Below, piece after piece: positions 32,047 through 42,048 of a DNA stretch of 64,000 bases (position 1 is the stretch's first letter; every line of letters begins with the position of its first letter). Location of the stretch: NCBI RefSeq assembly GCF_000150955.2, contig NC_011670.1, forward strand, positions 274,369-338,368, in the 5' to 3' direction. Source of the stretch: Phaeodactylum tricornutum CCAP 1055/1. Lineage: Eukaryota; Bacillariophyta; Bacillariophyceae; Surirellales; Neidiaceae. The position numbers and the translations under genes are program-made. The notes beneath the pieces were generated by a model. It ran no database searches, was not told the origin of the DNA, and saw only the letters and a program-made list of their open reading frames with translations.

Positions 32047-32418
32047 CGTGAATATTGCTATTATGCCGTAAATGATGGTCAACCAAAAAGGACGTCAAAT
32101 GTTGCATGTTTCTCAGCCTCGGCCACGTTCAATAGAGAACTGGTTTGATGCGAATTACGAACCCCAAACTTTCCGGTTCAGGTTTACAGTTAGAAAGGAA
32201 TTTGACACGAGATTCCAGGCTTTCCGTTGGCTGCAGCAATCACGGACGATTTCGAACGACTCAAGACTCAGAAAACAAACCGTAGAGTGCCCGATTCACA
32301 GACAACAATCCTGCCTTACAGTTAGCGACATCCTTTTGCAGAGGCCGATAATTACAACTTTACTCTACTATACGTTGCATTACACGAAACAAATCTGTTA
32401 GGAAGGAAGAAGGATGCC
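32047..32418. promoter_or_regulatory. Probable bidirectional promoter, TCP11 and RBMX2 genes
   Basis: 372 bases between divergent start codons. It includes no plausible coding region and should hold both 5' UTRs. Confidence 0.45.
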
Positions 32419-33266
32419 ATGAACACCATAAAAGAAATATTGCGGATCAACGAAGAAGAGTTAAAACGCGGGTTGGCCGGCACGGCGGCTTCTTGGCACC
32501 AGCAATACGCGCAATCGGCGTGGGTCTATGTGGGTAACCTGGACCATGCTCTTACGGAAGGGGACGTCATTTGCGTACTTAGTCAGTACGGCGAAATCGA
32601 GGACTTACACCTGGTGCGCGAAGAAGATACGGGCAAGTCCCGGGGTTTTGCCTTTTGCAAATACGAAGACGCGCGATCGTGTGTGTTGGCGGTCGACAAC
32701 TTCACCGGGATCGAGGTACGAACATTGTTGCGGTTGGCGTGAACTTCTGGAAATTGCATACCTTATTTACAACCTGTTTCGGTTCTTCAAAGCTTTGCGG
32801 ACGATCGTTGCGGGTTGATCACGTCGAAAACTATCGTTTACCGAAACACTTAATGGACAAAGAAGACCAGGCTACTGTACCGTCATTGGATCCAGGACAC
32901 GCCTACCAGAATAAGGAGCTCGCTAACGAGTACAGTCTCGATAAGGGCCATGATTTGTTTGCACCGCCATCTAAAGAAGAAAAACCAGACGCGAATGCAA
33001 AGGAGGCAAAACGCGAAAGGCAACGGGAGCGTCATCAAAAACAAGAAGAAAAAGAACAAAGGAGGAGAGACCGCGAACGCAGACGGTCAGAACGCGAAGA
33101 CAAACACCGGAAGAAACGGGCTAGAGAGATAAGTGCGGATGAGCGACGCGAGAGGTCCTCCACCGACAATGACACACACAGAAGGCGACGAAAAAACGAA
33201 GGAACCGACCGAGACCGAAAAAGTAGATCGCCTTCTCATGAAATGCCAGGAAATCAGTTTTGTTGA
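32419..33266 (+). CDS. RBMX2/Ist3 (Snu17)-like splicing factor
   Basis: Two exons, 32419-32715 and 32793-33266 (256 residues), joined across a 77-bp GTACGA...AAG intron. It has a single RRM: SAWVYVGNLDHALTEGD (RNP2) and GKSRGFAFCKYED (RNP1), with the following strand GIE-LCGRSLRVDHVENYR completed only after splicing. The start INEEELKRGLAG...SWHQQY is diagnostic for RBMX2/Ist3, a member of the RES complex that binds the activated spliceosome and retains unspliced pre-mRNA in the nucleus. The C-terminal third is a Lys/Arg/Glu-rich RS-like tail from about residue 170. Confidence 0.92.
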
Positions 33267-33719
33267 TCTTTTCATCAGAATATTTGAATGTGATTCTTCT
33301 TCACCCACGATCGACTTTGTCAGCTCATTTGGCCGATATTTTTTGACGGGACACTATTTATGACAAGCACAAAATTCACATTTCGGCAACAAAACAGAGA
33401 TAAAGGGTAGGAGGCAGTCGATGAAGACGGTATAGCAAAAATGTCATAAATGCATCGCATCTCCTCCTTTAGGACTGCTTGGGTTGATGTGCGTAGCGGA
33501 TTTTTGTTGACTGTCTTTTTACAGTTAAGCTCCACGAGATGGTGAAATATTATTCACGTGGCTTTGAATTCTTTTCTCGGCTCGATCAAAGGTAGTACCT
33601 TTAAAACCCTCCTTTGAATGAAACCCTAGTTCATGAGATGTTGTACATATACAATCCGTAAAAATGAGCATTTCGTTCTGCAGTAGAAGTAGATCCTGTT
33701 CACAGTCAAATGTTTGACA
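33267..33719. other. Gene-free stretch upstream of the HD-domain gene
   Basis: About 450 bases holding the RBMX2 3' end and the promoter of the HD-domain gene. No gene is seen; a minus-strand open frame overlapping the HD gene is its antisense shadow. Confidence 0.5.
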
Positions 33720-34529
33720 ATGGTGTCCAGTCCTAGAATACTCTTGGCGGCAAAGGCTGCTGATGATCCCCTCGTAGTAAAAACACTTTGTTTGTTGAGG
33801 GATTTCTACAAAACGAACACACAAATCAAAGAGTCTCATGGCTTGACGCACGTTCTGGCCGTTTACCGGCACGCAGTGCACGCTATCGACTCTGTCGAAG
33901 ACTCGCGTTTTACTCACCCAGATGCCGTTGAGATTCTCCTTGCCGCGTTGTTGCACGATGTAGACGATCGGAAATATTTTCCTGATCAAGCCGCAGACGA
34001 CTGCTTAAACGCAAAGAATATTTTGAACAATGCCAATGTCCCAGATCAAGCCATTGCTCGAGTCCATAGCATGGTTCAGATGGTGAGCTGCTCCAAGAAT
34101 GGGAATTCCGTGCCGGAAGAAATTCGCGAATCCAATCGCTACTACAAACTCATTCCAAGATGGAGTGATCGACTGGAGGCTGTCGGGCGACAAGGTGTCG
34201 TTCGTTGCTACCAATACGCCAAAGAAAAGAACAATCCGCTGTCTAGCAATGCTTCGCCCAAGGCCACTACTTTGGCAGAAATGTGGGAGTTTGCCTCTCC
34301 GTCGAGGTTTGACCAATATCAGTCGAGTGGTGGGAACTCGGCCGACATGATTTCGCACTATTACGACAAACTCCTCCACGTTGCGCGGCCACCAAAAGAA
34401 ATTGTTCAAAATCGATACCTTGAGGAGCAGGCCGAAGCAAGTGTCGCGCCTCTCATCGAAGTTTGTCTACGCTTCGGTCAGACAGGTACTGTTGACGAAA
34501 AGTACTTACAAGCTTTAGCATCAGAATGA
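33720..34529 (+). CDS. HD-domain metal-dependent phosphohydrolase
   Basis: 269 residues from the ATG at 33720. HD-superfamily metal ligands appear in order: the first His in ESHGLTHVLAVYRHA near residue 40, the HD pair in LLAALLHDVDDRKYF near residue 78, and a distal Asp in RWSDRLEAVG near residue 145. The arrangement resembles the small bacterial YedJ-type HD proteins rather than a dGTPase or GTP-binding regulator. HD enzymes hydrolyse phosphate esters of nucleotides or other small molecules; the substrate is not evident. No targeting signal is seen. It is followed by a 557-bp gene-free region. Confidence 0.75.
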   Translation: MVSSPRILLAAKAADDPLVVKTLCLLRDFYKTNTQIKESHGLTHVLAVYRHAVHAIDSVEDSRFTHPDAVEILLAALLHDVDDRKYFPDQAADDCLNAKNILNNANVPDQAIARVHSMVQMVSCSKNGNSVPEEIRESNRYYKLIPRWSDRLEAVGRQGVVRCYQYAKEKNNPLSSNASPKATTLAEMWEFASPSRFDQYQSSGGNSADMISHYYDKLLHVARPPKEIVQNRYLEEQAEASVAPLIEVCLRFGQTGTVDEKYLQALASE

Positions 34530-35086
34530 GGAATTTGAAGATCGTGCAACTAGAGCGGTTCATTGGTATGAGCAGCGCTTTAGAGTCTGGGATACATTCA
34601 TTTTCCGGATACAAGATTTAAAGCCTTCCAAGGAAACATGATGTCTTGTGTGAAGTCTGTTCATGATGTAACATCAAATCTAGCATTAGCGATATTAATA
34701 GTTATGCTCGTTAGGATGACTAGTATAAAGGTGCAAAAGCTTTGATTGCAATGCCATGCCTCACATGACATGTGAATTTGATGCGACATGCGTCATGTCT
34801 TACATATTCTCAAATACTTAATGTAGCTTTTATTCAATATTTTGAAAAGACAGTACAGATTGATGTCAATTAGATATGGCAAGGCGCGGACGTGGCGTCG
34901 GTCTTCAGGACCGAGAACCACGTGCTTCCAGTTCGCGTTGGGAACTTCCTTGATTATTTGTCTCCGCGATAGTTTCGCGATAAGGTCAACCATGCATAGG
35001 TATTCTCGTTGTTCTGTCAAAACCTGGTTGTGACACTCCCGGCATCACACCTTGACCGTGGGTGCGTCGATCCAACGGCGTCCAAA
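34530..35086. other. Gene-free stretch with two short palindromes
   Basis: 557 bases between the HD-domain and thioredoxin-like genes. Two near-adjacent palindromes occur: TCACATGACATGTGA at 34761-34775 and GACATGCGTCATGTC at 34785-34799. They could bind dimeric factors or be chance. No coding region is seen. Confidence 0.45.
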
Positions 35087-35581
35087 ATGTACATCACCAT
35101 GATCAGACTTTCCCAGTTTGTACTTGTAGTTCTACTCCTATCATTAGACCTGATTGAAGGCTTTTACCGAGGAGTCGTCGAGACAAATGCATGGTCGCCT
35201 CCGGGAAAGCGACGAAATGCGAACGGTCTGGTTGCTCCGCGAACGTGCTCGAGCAGGCTGTGCGCGAGTTTCAGGTTCAAGAATGTAGAAGAAATGCTGG
35301 ATAACTTTCGCGAAGAGCCTCTGCTCATATCGTTCACAGCCATAAATTGCGGTCCATGTAAATTGCAAAAAAAAGAGCTTCAGGCGGTATCGAAACTTGT
35401 TGGCGCCAAGTTTAACATGGTGGCGATCGACACCGATCGGTGGCCGCGTATTGGTACCAAGTTTTCCGTAGGAAAGCTTCCTTGCTTGGTTGTACTAAAG
35501 AACGGTGTAGTACTTGCCAGACTTGAAGGCCTGACGAAGGCGGAAGTCGTGGCGGACCAGGTCCGCGCTTACCTTTTGTAA
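35087..35581 (+). CDS. Plastid-targeted thioredoxin-like protein
   Basis: 164 residues from the ATG at 35087. A hydrophobic signal segment (FVLVVLLLSLDL) ends at IEG-FYRG, with Phe at +1, followed by a basic transit-like region. The mature part is one thioredoxin fold: LLISFTAINCGPCKLQ holds the active CGPC pair, preceded by Asn instead of the usual Trp; MVAIDTDRW follows, and the cis-Pro strand is KLPCLVVLKNG. The length and single domain fit an m/x/y-type plastid thioredoxin or a thioredoxin-like relative. The extra Cys after the cis-Pro and the missing Trp set it apart from classic thioredoxins. Confidence 0.85.
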   Translation: MYITMIRLSQFVLVVLLLSLDLIEGFYRGVVETNAWSPPGKRRNANGLVAPRTCSSRLCASFRFKNVEEMLDNFREEPLLISFTAINCGPCKLQKKELQAVSKLVGAKFNMVAIDTDRWPRIGTKFSVGKLPCLVVLKNGVVLARLEGLTKAEVVADQVRAYLL

Positions 35582-35996
35582 AGCTATCCCCGCACGATAC
35601 CAACCAGTCTACACCACCCCGCTCAGCAAGCTCTTCACACATATCGAGAAAGCGCTACCCTCTCTCTCTCCCCATCAATTTTGTCCTGTACGCATGCTCT
35701 GAACTTAAAAAAATGCTGATAAGCTATAATGAACAGTTACTTTGAAGTCAGACAAAAAAAAAGGCCGATGAGACGGACGTAGTTGCTACAACCTCGTTGT
35801 TTAGGCCGACATGCTATCAGATAGAGAGAACGGCAAAGAATATGTGTCGGTGACGATTGTAAACACTAGAAGCTAGTAATAGAGCGTTCCGGCAAAGATG
35901 CACTCCAAGCTATCGTAGGCAGATGTACAGAAGTGTATACACTTCGAAAACCAGGAAATACGCTACGGGTTGCCAGCATGGCTCTATTCGGCATTT
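35582..35996. other. Convergent intergenic region
   Basis: 415 bases between the stops of the thioredoxin-like and PurB genes, with an A-run at 35752-35761. No gene is seen. Confidence 0.5.
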
Positions 35997-37592
35997 TTAA
36001 ACATTCACTCCATCCACACTCGCAATCTTCAGAAGATCCTTATGCTGCTCCAGAACAGGATTCACTTCTTCGGCCATGAACTCGTCCACTTGTTCCGGCG
36101 CACGACCACAGAATTTGCGCGGGTCGATCATCTCGTCCAACTTGCTGTGGACGGGTGCAAACAATGGATCGTTTTTGATGCGTTGCATCAAATCATTCGG
36201 TTTACCTTCGCCTTTGACGACCGCACCAGCGTCCATGGAGTGCACACGAATAACTTCGTGCAATTCTTGACGATCGCCGCCAGCCTTGACACCTATGTCA
36301 GCCGAGAAACAAAGGCAACATTTCAAGATGAGACATCACTGATTCCCTACGAAAAAGTCACTCACAGTCATTGCATTCTCCGACTTACATTCCATCATGA
36401 TGTTTTCCGTGGCCATAAACGGCAACTCCGCCATAACGTGCGCTTTGACTACTTCGGGCCACACGTGCAAACCGTCGCTGATGTTTTCCAACAAACTCAG
36501 AATAACGTCGGTTCCCAAGAAAGCTTCCGGTAGAATAATTCTCCGAATCGCCGAATCATCCAGGGTGCGTTCGAACCACTGAGCCGCGTGCGTATGGGCC
36601 GCACCATCCGGTAGTCCCATCACGTACCGGGCAATGGAGCAAACGCGTTCGCAGCGCATGGGGTTGCGCTTGTAGGCCATAGCGGAGGAACCGATTTGCG
36701 TCTTGGCGAAGGGTTCCTCCACTTCCTTGAGGTTGGCTAGTAGACGAATATCACCGCACATCTTGTACGCCGATTGCGCAATGCCAGAGAGGACCGATAT
36801 AATATAGAATTCAATCTTGCGGGTATACGTTTGTCCCGAAACAGGGATCACCTTGTTGAATCCCATGAGCTCACACACGCGTTTGTTCAACGCCTTGACC
36901 TTGTCGTGATCGCCGTCGAAGAGTTCCAAAAAGGAAGCCTGCGTCCCGGTGGTACCCTTGACGCCACGCATCGGCAACTTCTCCAACTCCGTATCGATGC
37001 GTTCCATATCCAACAGCAGATCCTGCATCCACAAAGTGCAGCGCTTGCCCACAGTCGTCAACTGCGCCGGTTGGTAGTGCGTAAATCCGAGGGTTGGTAG
37101 ATCGCGGTACTTTTCCGCGAACGTTTTGAGTGTCGCGAGAACCTTGACTAGTTTGCGCTGTACGAGCTTGAGGGCGTCCCTGATCTGGACAATGTCGGTA
37201 TTGTCCCCGACGTAGCAGGAGGTGGCTCCCAAGTGAATGACGGGCATGGCCTTGGGAGCAGCGGCACCAAAGGCGTGCACGTGTCCCATGACGTCGTGCC
37301 GGAATTCCGACTCCTTTTGGGCGGCCAGTTCGAAATCGACTCGGAAGAGGTTGGTCCGCATTTCTTCCAACTGCTCGTCGGTGATATCGATACCGAGTTC
37401 TTGCTCGGCCGTCGCGAGTGCCGTCCAGAGCTTCCGCCAGGTGGTGAACTTCATCGCGGGGGACCAGACAAAGCTCATTTCCTTGGTCGCGTATCGAGAC
37501 ACCAAAGGGTGTTCGTAGGTGCGGTGGGACGGTAAGGCGTCGGCGGGGAACGTCGCCGCCGCTTCCAAAAACTTCTCCGCATTCGAACTCAT
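35997..37592 (-). CDS. PURB: Adenylosuccinate lyase
   Basis: Two exons, 36389-37592 and 35997-36292 (499 residues), joined across a 96-bp GTAAGT...TAG intron; splicing links ENIMMEC to [12 protein letters not shown]. This enzyme removes fumarate from SAICAR and from adenylosuccinate in purine synthesis and in IMP-to-AMP conversion. Visible are [17 protein letters not shown] with the catalytic His and the superfamily signature [15 protein letters not shown]. Length and motifs match the eukaryotic (human-like) branch. The first ATG in frame is at 37592. No targeting peptide is seen. It is the third purine gene in the window and acts directly after PurC. Confidence 0.96.
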
Positions 37593-38369
37593 GATCGTGC
37601 CAGTCCTAAGTGATCTCGTGGGAAACGATAGAGGGACCAATGTATTGGTTGAATGGCAAAGTTGGGCTTTGTCGGAACGATGTGGGGACGAATAGGATAG
37701 ATAGATACGCCACGACGGTGTGCGTTTGTGCCTTTCTTGTGGTGTGGAAATTGCGAGCGACCCGTTTTTTCCCAGGGTGCCTTTCTTGGTGGGCAGGCCA
37801 GGCAGCTTGCCAAAATCCGTCTGTCAATCATTTTTCTGTTGGGAACGCGGAATCCACAAAAAATTTGAGTCCGAACCAAATATATCGATTCCGGGGAACG
37901 AACAGTAAGGAAATCGAACCGTATAGGTAGTACGTACTTTTTTCCGTACCGTGTGTACCAAAGAGGAGAGAGTGTGTCCCAATCCGCGTGATCGGCCGGA
38001 ACGGTACTCTTGTTCCGTGTCCGCACCGCTAGGTAATATGGTTCGGCTCACGGCCCAACCTATGGAGGACGCGGAGTGGCGGAGGGTAACCCGCGCGAAC
38101 CGGGCCGCGGTACACTACGATACTACTATCCCGTAAGGTGCGCACCGCACCGGGAACGTTGGACGGGAAGACGAAAACGCACCGGCCTCTCTCTCCCCCA
38201 AAACACCCCACGACATCTTCCTTTCCACGCACTTTCCTTCCTTGAACAGTATCGCCAGCAGCACCATCTTTGGCAAGTCCGTCTCTTGAAACATATACGT
38301 CAAGGAATTCTGGTGGTATCGCTTCCTAGCCTTACAAGGTCTACCCCACCTAAACTGTCTTACCTTGCG
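37593..38369. promoter_or_regulatory. Head-to-head region between PurB and a coiled-coil gene
   Basis: 777 bases between divergent start codons. The coiled-coil gene's frame is open far upstream of its first ATG, to 38076, so an upstream exon is possible. Otherwise promoter DNA. Confidence 0.45.
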
Positions 38370-39473
38370 ATGTTTCCTCACAGTTCCCGCAACCAAGCAG
38401 TTGCCGTCCGAACTCGCGCCCACGGGTGCTCCTCACGGTCAGTGATCCCGCCCCGTCGCCATCCCAGGGACCCTTCCGGCGACTACGACTGGTGGGATCG
38501 GGACGAAAAGCGCCAGTGCATCGAATCGTCGTCGACTGACGCACCAAACACTAGCACGGGAGTGTCTCGGAACGCGTGCGCTGTAACAAAGTCACGGCCG
38601 CCCACCGGACGATTGCACCAGTCGACCGAATGGGACAACGACACTGTCGATAGCGTCATCGACAACCGGCAATCCCCGCTTTCTTTCCAAAGCAATGGAA
38701 TCTGTAAATCTCCCAGTACTATCAAGGATGACGTTCGGCCTTGCACGTCTGCTTCTTCGAGTCGGCAAGAGTCTGATTCCACTGCGGTCGTCCGAGACTT
38801 TACGGAGTATCGGACAGCCTTGGCCAAGAAGTCCAGTTCCTCCTCGTCCGTCAAATTCCAAGAGTTTGTTGCCCTAAACGAAAACGAACTCCGTCAAACG
38901 CCTCCCGAAGTGCTCTACGACACTGTACGGACCCTTCAACATCAAGTCCACGTACTCGGCTCAGCTTTGACGTGGAAAGACGATAACGCCACCGAATTTG
39001 CCCTTCATCTGGGCCAAACGTGGGCGGAACAGTCGAATCACTTTCATCACAAAATGCGAGAACTACGCCAGCGCCACGAGACGCAAGTTGAAGACATGCA
39101 GTCCCACATTGAACGACAACGGGAGAGTTTGCTTGTGCTAGATACCGAACTATTCCGCATGCGTCAACAACTGGCCAATACCACCGATTTGCCCACTCCA
39201 TGGTCAATGCCGCAACAAGCGGTAACGGCGGAAGATGACGACAGCGACAACGACAGCGAAACATCGTCTAGCTCAGCATCGTGGTTGCAGGATGAGATTC
39301 CGTCCGATATTGTGTCCGGAGGAGAGAATTGTCCGGAAAAGACCGACACACAATTTCTCGCCTCCAAGGTGGAAGGAAATTCTTGGCCTACAAACGTCGT
39401 GCAAGATACCGACCAGGATGCGTCGGAAACGTACTCGCAAAGCTTGTTTGGGGGAGGGGAGTGCGAAGTCTAG
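38370..39473 (+). CDS. Uncharacterised coiled-coil protein
   Basis: 367 residues from the first in-frame ATG at 38370. I do not recognise it. The N-terminal 150 residues are Ser/Arg/Asp-rich and probably disordered. A helical section follows (FQEFVALNENELRQTPP, then VRTLQHQVHVLGSAL) that runs into a coiled coil up to about residue 265 (RHETQVEDMQSHIERQRES). The tail is acidic and Ser-rich (EDDDSDNDSETSSSS). No enzyme motif is visible. Composition resembles the coiled-coil protein at the left edge of the window. Confidence 0.55.
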   Translation: MFPHSSRNQAVAVRTRAHGCSSRSVIPPRRHPRDPSGDYDWWDRDEKRQCIESSSTDAPNTSTGVSRNACAVTKSRPPTGRLHQSTEWDNDTVDSVIDNRQSPLSFQSNGICKSPSTIKDDVRPCTSASSSRQESDSTAVVRDFTEYRTALAKKSSSSSSVKFQEFVALNENELRQTPPEVLYDTVRTLQHQVHVLGSALTWKDDNATEFALHLGQTWAEQSNHFHHKMRELRQRHETQVEDMQSHIERQRESLLVLDTELFRMRQQLANTTDLPTPWSMPQQAVTAEDDDSDNDSETSSSSASWLQDEIPSDIVSGGENCPEKTDTQFLASKVEGNSWPTNVVQDTDQDASETYSQSLFGGGECEV

Positions 39474-39918
39474 GTTTGATTGTGGTCTGTTTTTTGTGGA
39501 ATCAGTAGAAACTACTATCTAAAAACAAGGTCTGTCGTGAATGTTTGTAGAAAAGTGCATACAAACAGGCCTTTTCAATCTCGTACGTGTAGATCATTGG
39601 CAAACCCATCTGGGCCAGTCGGTGCACAAGCCTGTACTTTCCAAGGCAATCGCTTTGGTGCGAACAGGATAGGGAAATAAGACCTGATCGAGCAAGCGTC
39701 TGGGCGCGATTAACGGTAGAGTTTCTAGCTTGAATTTGAATCCACTTTTGTTCGTTTTCGATGGCTTACTGAAAATCCAATCTCCGACTCGGTGTCACAT
39801 ACAATGTTTGATACCGTCGCTAGCCAAGCAACCCCCTCCAATGATTAACTACATGGCCGACGAAACAGAATTGGGTCCGATGTACGTGTATCCAGCGTTG
39901 TTCTTTCCGACATTGTAG
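39474..39918. other. Gene-free stretch
   Basis: 445 bases downstream of the coiled-coil gene and downstream of the broken gene on the minus strand. Short open frames only; no feature supported. Confidence 0.4.
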
Positions 39919-40408
39919 CTACTCTTGGATTTTGCGCTCCAACAGAGAATGTCGATCATATTTAGGTTGAAGAGCATCGTGAGCACGACTGCCGACGCCT
40001 CCATTCCTTAAAAGATCCCAAACACCGTAGTCGTTCGACACATCCAGGGCAAATTCGAGGAAGTCATGCTCCGTGGCATTGTACCGAAGTGGTGACAAAG
40101 GGCTGATTTAGCAGTCATGCTTCGTCTCTATGTTTCTGGATGTAGGAAACTCGCGTCAGCCGGCTCTATGTTTGCGTACCACCCGAAAGTGGAAACCAAA
40201 CCAGTGGCGTGAGCTGTTCTGGATACCAACTGTGTCTAAAAAGAATGCACGTCAATTCTATTTCCGACAAGCGTCGCTGCGAGATCAAGTCAGGGTCGAA
40301 TCGTGGGTTACAAAACGCAAAGTGTTTGTGGTGGTGCTTCATCTGATCCGTCCCAGTGACATGCGAAACATCATTGATGGTCCATAGAAAGAACGTGTCC
40401 GATCCAGC
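39919..40408 (-). pseudogene. Unrecognised coding remnant or intron-rich gene, broken across three frames
   Basis: On the minus strand, 40408-40169 reads through 80 codons with protein-like composition (SDTFFLWTINDVSHVTG, KHHHKHFAFCNPRFD, LTCILFRHSWYPEQLTP) before a stop at 40166. 40107-39922 reads through 62 codons (RYNATEHDFLEFALDVS, DYGVWDLLRNGG, KYDRHSLLERKIQE) to a TAG at 39919. A third frame between them reads FGWYANIEPADASFLHPE. None has a usable ATG. The pieces are co-linear and balanced in composition, so they look like one gene cut by frameshifts or by introns I could not place with confidence. I do not recognise the protein. It lies downstream of the sulfotransferase on the same strand. 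Confidence 0.45.
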
Positions 40409-40569
40409 CTAGTTTTCTTGCTGGACAAAATGTCTTCCTTGTCAACGGCTGCGTAGTAAACATAAAGACACCATAATGAGAACCAACAATCGTGCTGATC
40501 TTCGTGCATGGATAGTAAACTATCCAAGGCGTACAGCCGACCTGATGTTAACCATAACTGCGTCAGATA

Positions 40570-42048
40570 TCAAGCAAAGCTGTGCTCCCAAAGCTCAAGT
40601 TCGGTCGAAATTTCATCGAGGCATTTATTGGCACAGCCAGAGTCATTCCAGAGACAATCAGTTTCTTCTGGTGAATGATAGATGCCGCCTTCGGAGCAAG
40701 GAAACACTGTTTTTGGCAGGCATCGATCGTGAGCGAGAGCCTTTGCTTCTCGAAACTTCCTGAGAAAATGATCGAACTTTGTTCGACCGAGCTTGTCAAT
40801 GGTTAAATCCAAGCTCCTATTGGCGGCTTGAAAGACCGCGTGATCCCATTGCACAATATTTTGCCATTCGTCCGTACGAAAAAATTCCTGTAAACCGCTC
40901 GATACAAAGCTTGGCCAAATGTACGTGCACTTTTTGTTGGGCGATCCACCAGCATCATCGTATCCTCCGTGTCCCTTGGCTTTTAGGTACAGAATGTCGG
41001 CCAGCGGTAGTCTCAACAGCATCGCCAGCGCCACCGCGGATTCGTCCATACGCTCGGTCACGCCCACGAAATCGTAGTCTCGAAAGATACCGTTGACCGT
41101 GGCTACCGGGTCAGTCCGTCCTTTTCGATAATTGCTGGTCGACAGAGCGTCTAAATAATAATCGTGAATCATGTCGACTGGTCCGTGACGAACATAATTT
41201 TTAAAGTTTTCGTCGGACGGCTCGGTCTTTTTCCGTGACACTTGGAAATGAAAAAATTGGGAGACGACCCGAGCAGTGGGATCGCGAACGAGTGTCCACA
41301 AAAAGCTGCGTTGCCGCACGCGGGTGGGGAACAGGTGACTGGCCCACCCGTGGTCGTATCGCGTGCGACACATTGGTTCCGGGACACCGTGTGCGGTCGA
41401 CGGCGGGGGCAAGTTCCGTGCGGCAATGTTCCGTGACATGCGGAGCGTAATCCCCGAGGCGGTACTGGATCCCGTCTTGTAGGGTTTGAGAAAGAGCAAG
41501 CCGTGGTCCGTCGGTGTCGTCTGTACACTGTAATCGACCCAATTCGGTTCGGCTGGTTCGCAGGGCAACGGACGATTCCGAGGCCAAGCATCAAAGGCAC
41601 GCGCCTGGACTCCCACAGCAGCCAAGGTGTCGTTGTCCGATGCATCACCGGGCAGTGGCCGATAGTAGTACCGCGATTTGGACGTGGTTGCAGGGAGTGG
41701 GGGAGAATGTGGGACCCGCGGGCGGTCGCTGGGCTTGCGGTCGATGTTTGTCGTCTTCGTTTTGGTTGGGACGGGTACGCTGGTCGCGTTGACGGATTCC
41801 GCGGCGAAGACGGTCTGGTTGCGCAAACTCCCGGACGAAATCGTTCGTTTCGGCACGTTGTTCGTTGTGCAAAGAGTATTGGGACTGTTGTAGTAGCGTC
41901 GGTCGTGAATGACACTAATGGCTTGACTCGTTGCCAGAATCACCACGATGAGCACGGCGTACTGCGAACACGACAACGATCTCATTTGCCGTAGTGAGGA
42001 GGTCCAACCCGCGATCATGATACCCTGAGACTGCACTTTCCCTCTCAT
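40570..42048 (-). CDS. Golgi-type sulfotransferase, Gal-3-O-sulfotransferase-like
   Basis: 492 residues from the ATG at 42048. A single membrane anchor near residue 25-40 (YAVLIVVILATSQAISVI) with a short basic cytosolic tail makes it a type II protein, as expected in the Golgi. The 5'-phosphosulfate loop appears as LFLKPYKTGSSTASG near residue 190 and the 3'-phosphate motif as WTLVRDPTARVVSQFFHF near residue 260. These fit transfer of sulfate from PAPS to sugar hydroxyls of glycans or glycolipids. A C-terminal Cys-rich segment (residues 450-485) may be disulfide-bonded in the lumen. The acceptor is unknown. A long open frame on the opposite strand is its antisense shadow. Confidence 0.82.
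   Translation of the reverse strand: MRGKVQSQGIMIAGWTSSLRQMRSLSCSQYAVLIVVILATSQAISVIHDRRYYNSPNTLCTTNNVPKRTISSGSLRNQTVFAAESVNATSVPVPTKTKTTNIDRKPSDRPRVPHSPPLPATTSKSRYYYRPLPGDASDNDTLAAVGVQARAFDAWPRNRPLPCEPAEPNWVDYSVQTTPTDHGLLFLKPYKTGSSTASGITLRMSRNIAARNLPPPSTAHGVPEPMCRTRYDHGWASHLFPTRVRQRSFLWTLVRDPTARVVSQFFHFQVSRKKTEPSDENFKNYVRHGPVDMIHDYYLDALSTSNYRKGRTDPVATVNGIFRDYDFVGVTERMDESAVALAMLLRLPLADILYLKAKGHGGYDDAGGSPNKKCTYIWPSFVSSGLQEFFRTDEWQNIVQWDHAVFQAANRSLDLTIDKLGRTKFDHFLRKFREAKALAHDRCLPKTVFPCSEGGIYHSPEETDCLWNDSGCANKCLDEISTELELWEHSFA

Noticed and set aside
39730-39918. 62-codon plus-strand frame ending at 39918
   Set aside because: Sits in an intergenic stretch, short, no homology pattern; the opposite strand just beyond has the better coding signal.
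41169-41915. Minus-strand open frame of 248 codons in the sulfotransferase region
   Set aside because: It overlaps the sulfotransferase coding sequence in another phase on the same strand; composition (very high Pro/Arg/Thr) shows it is a shadow.
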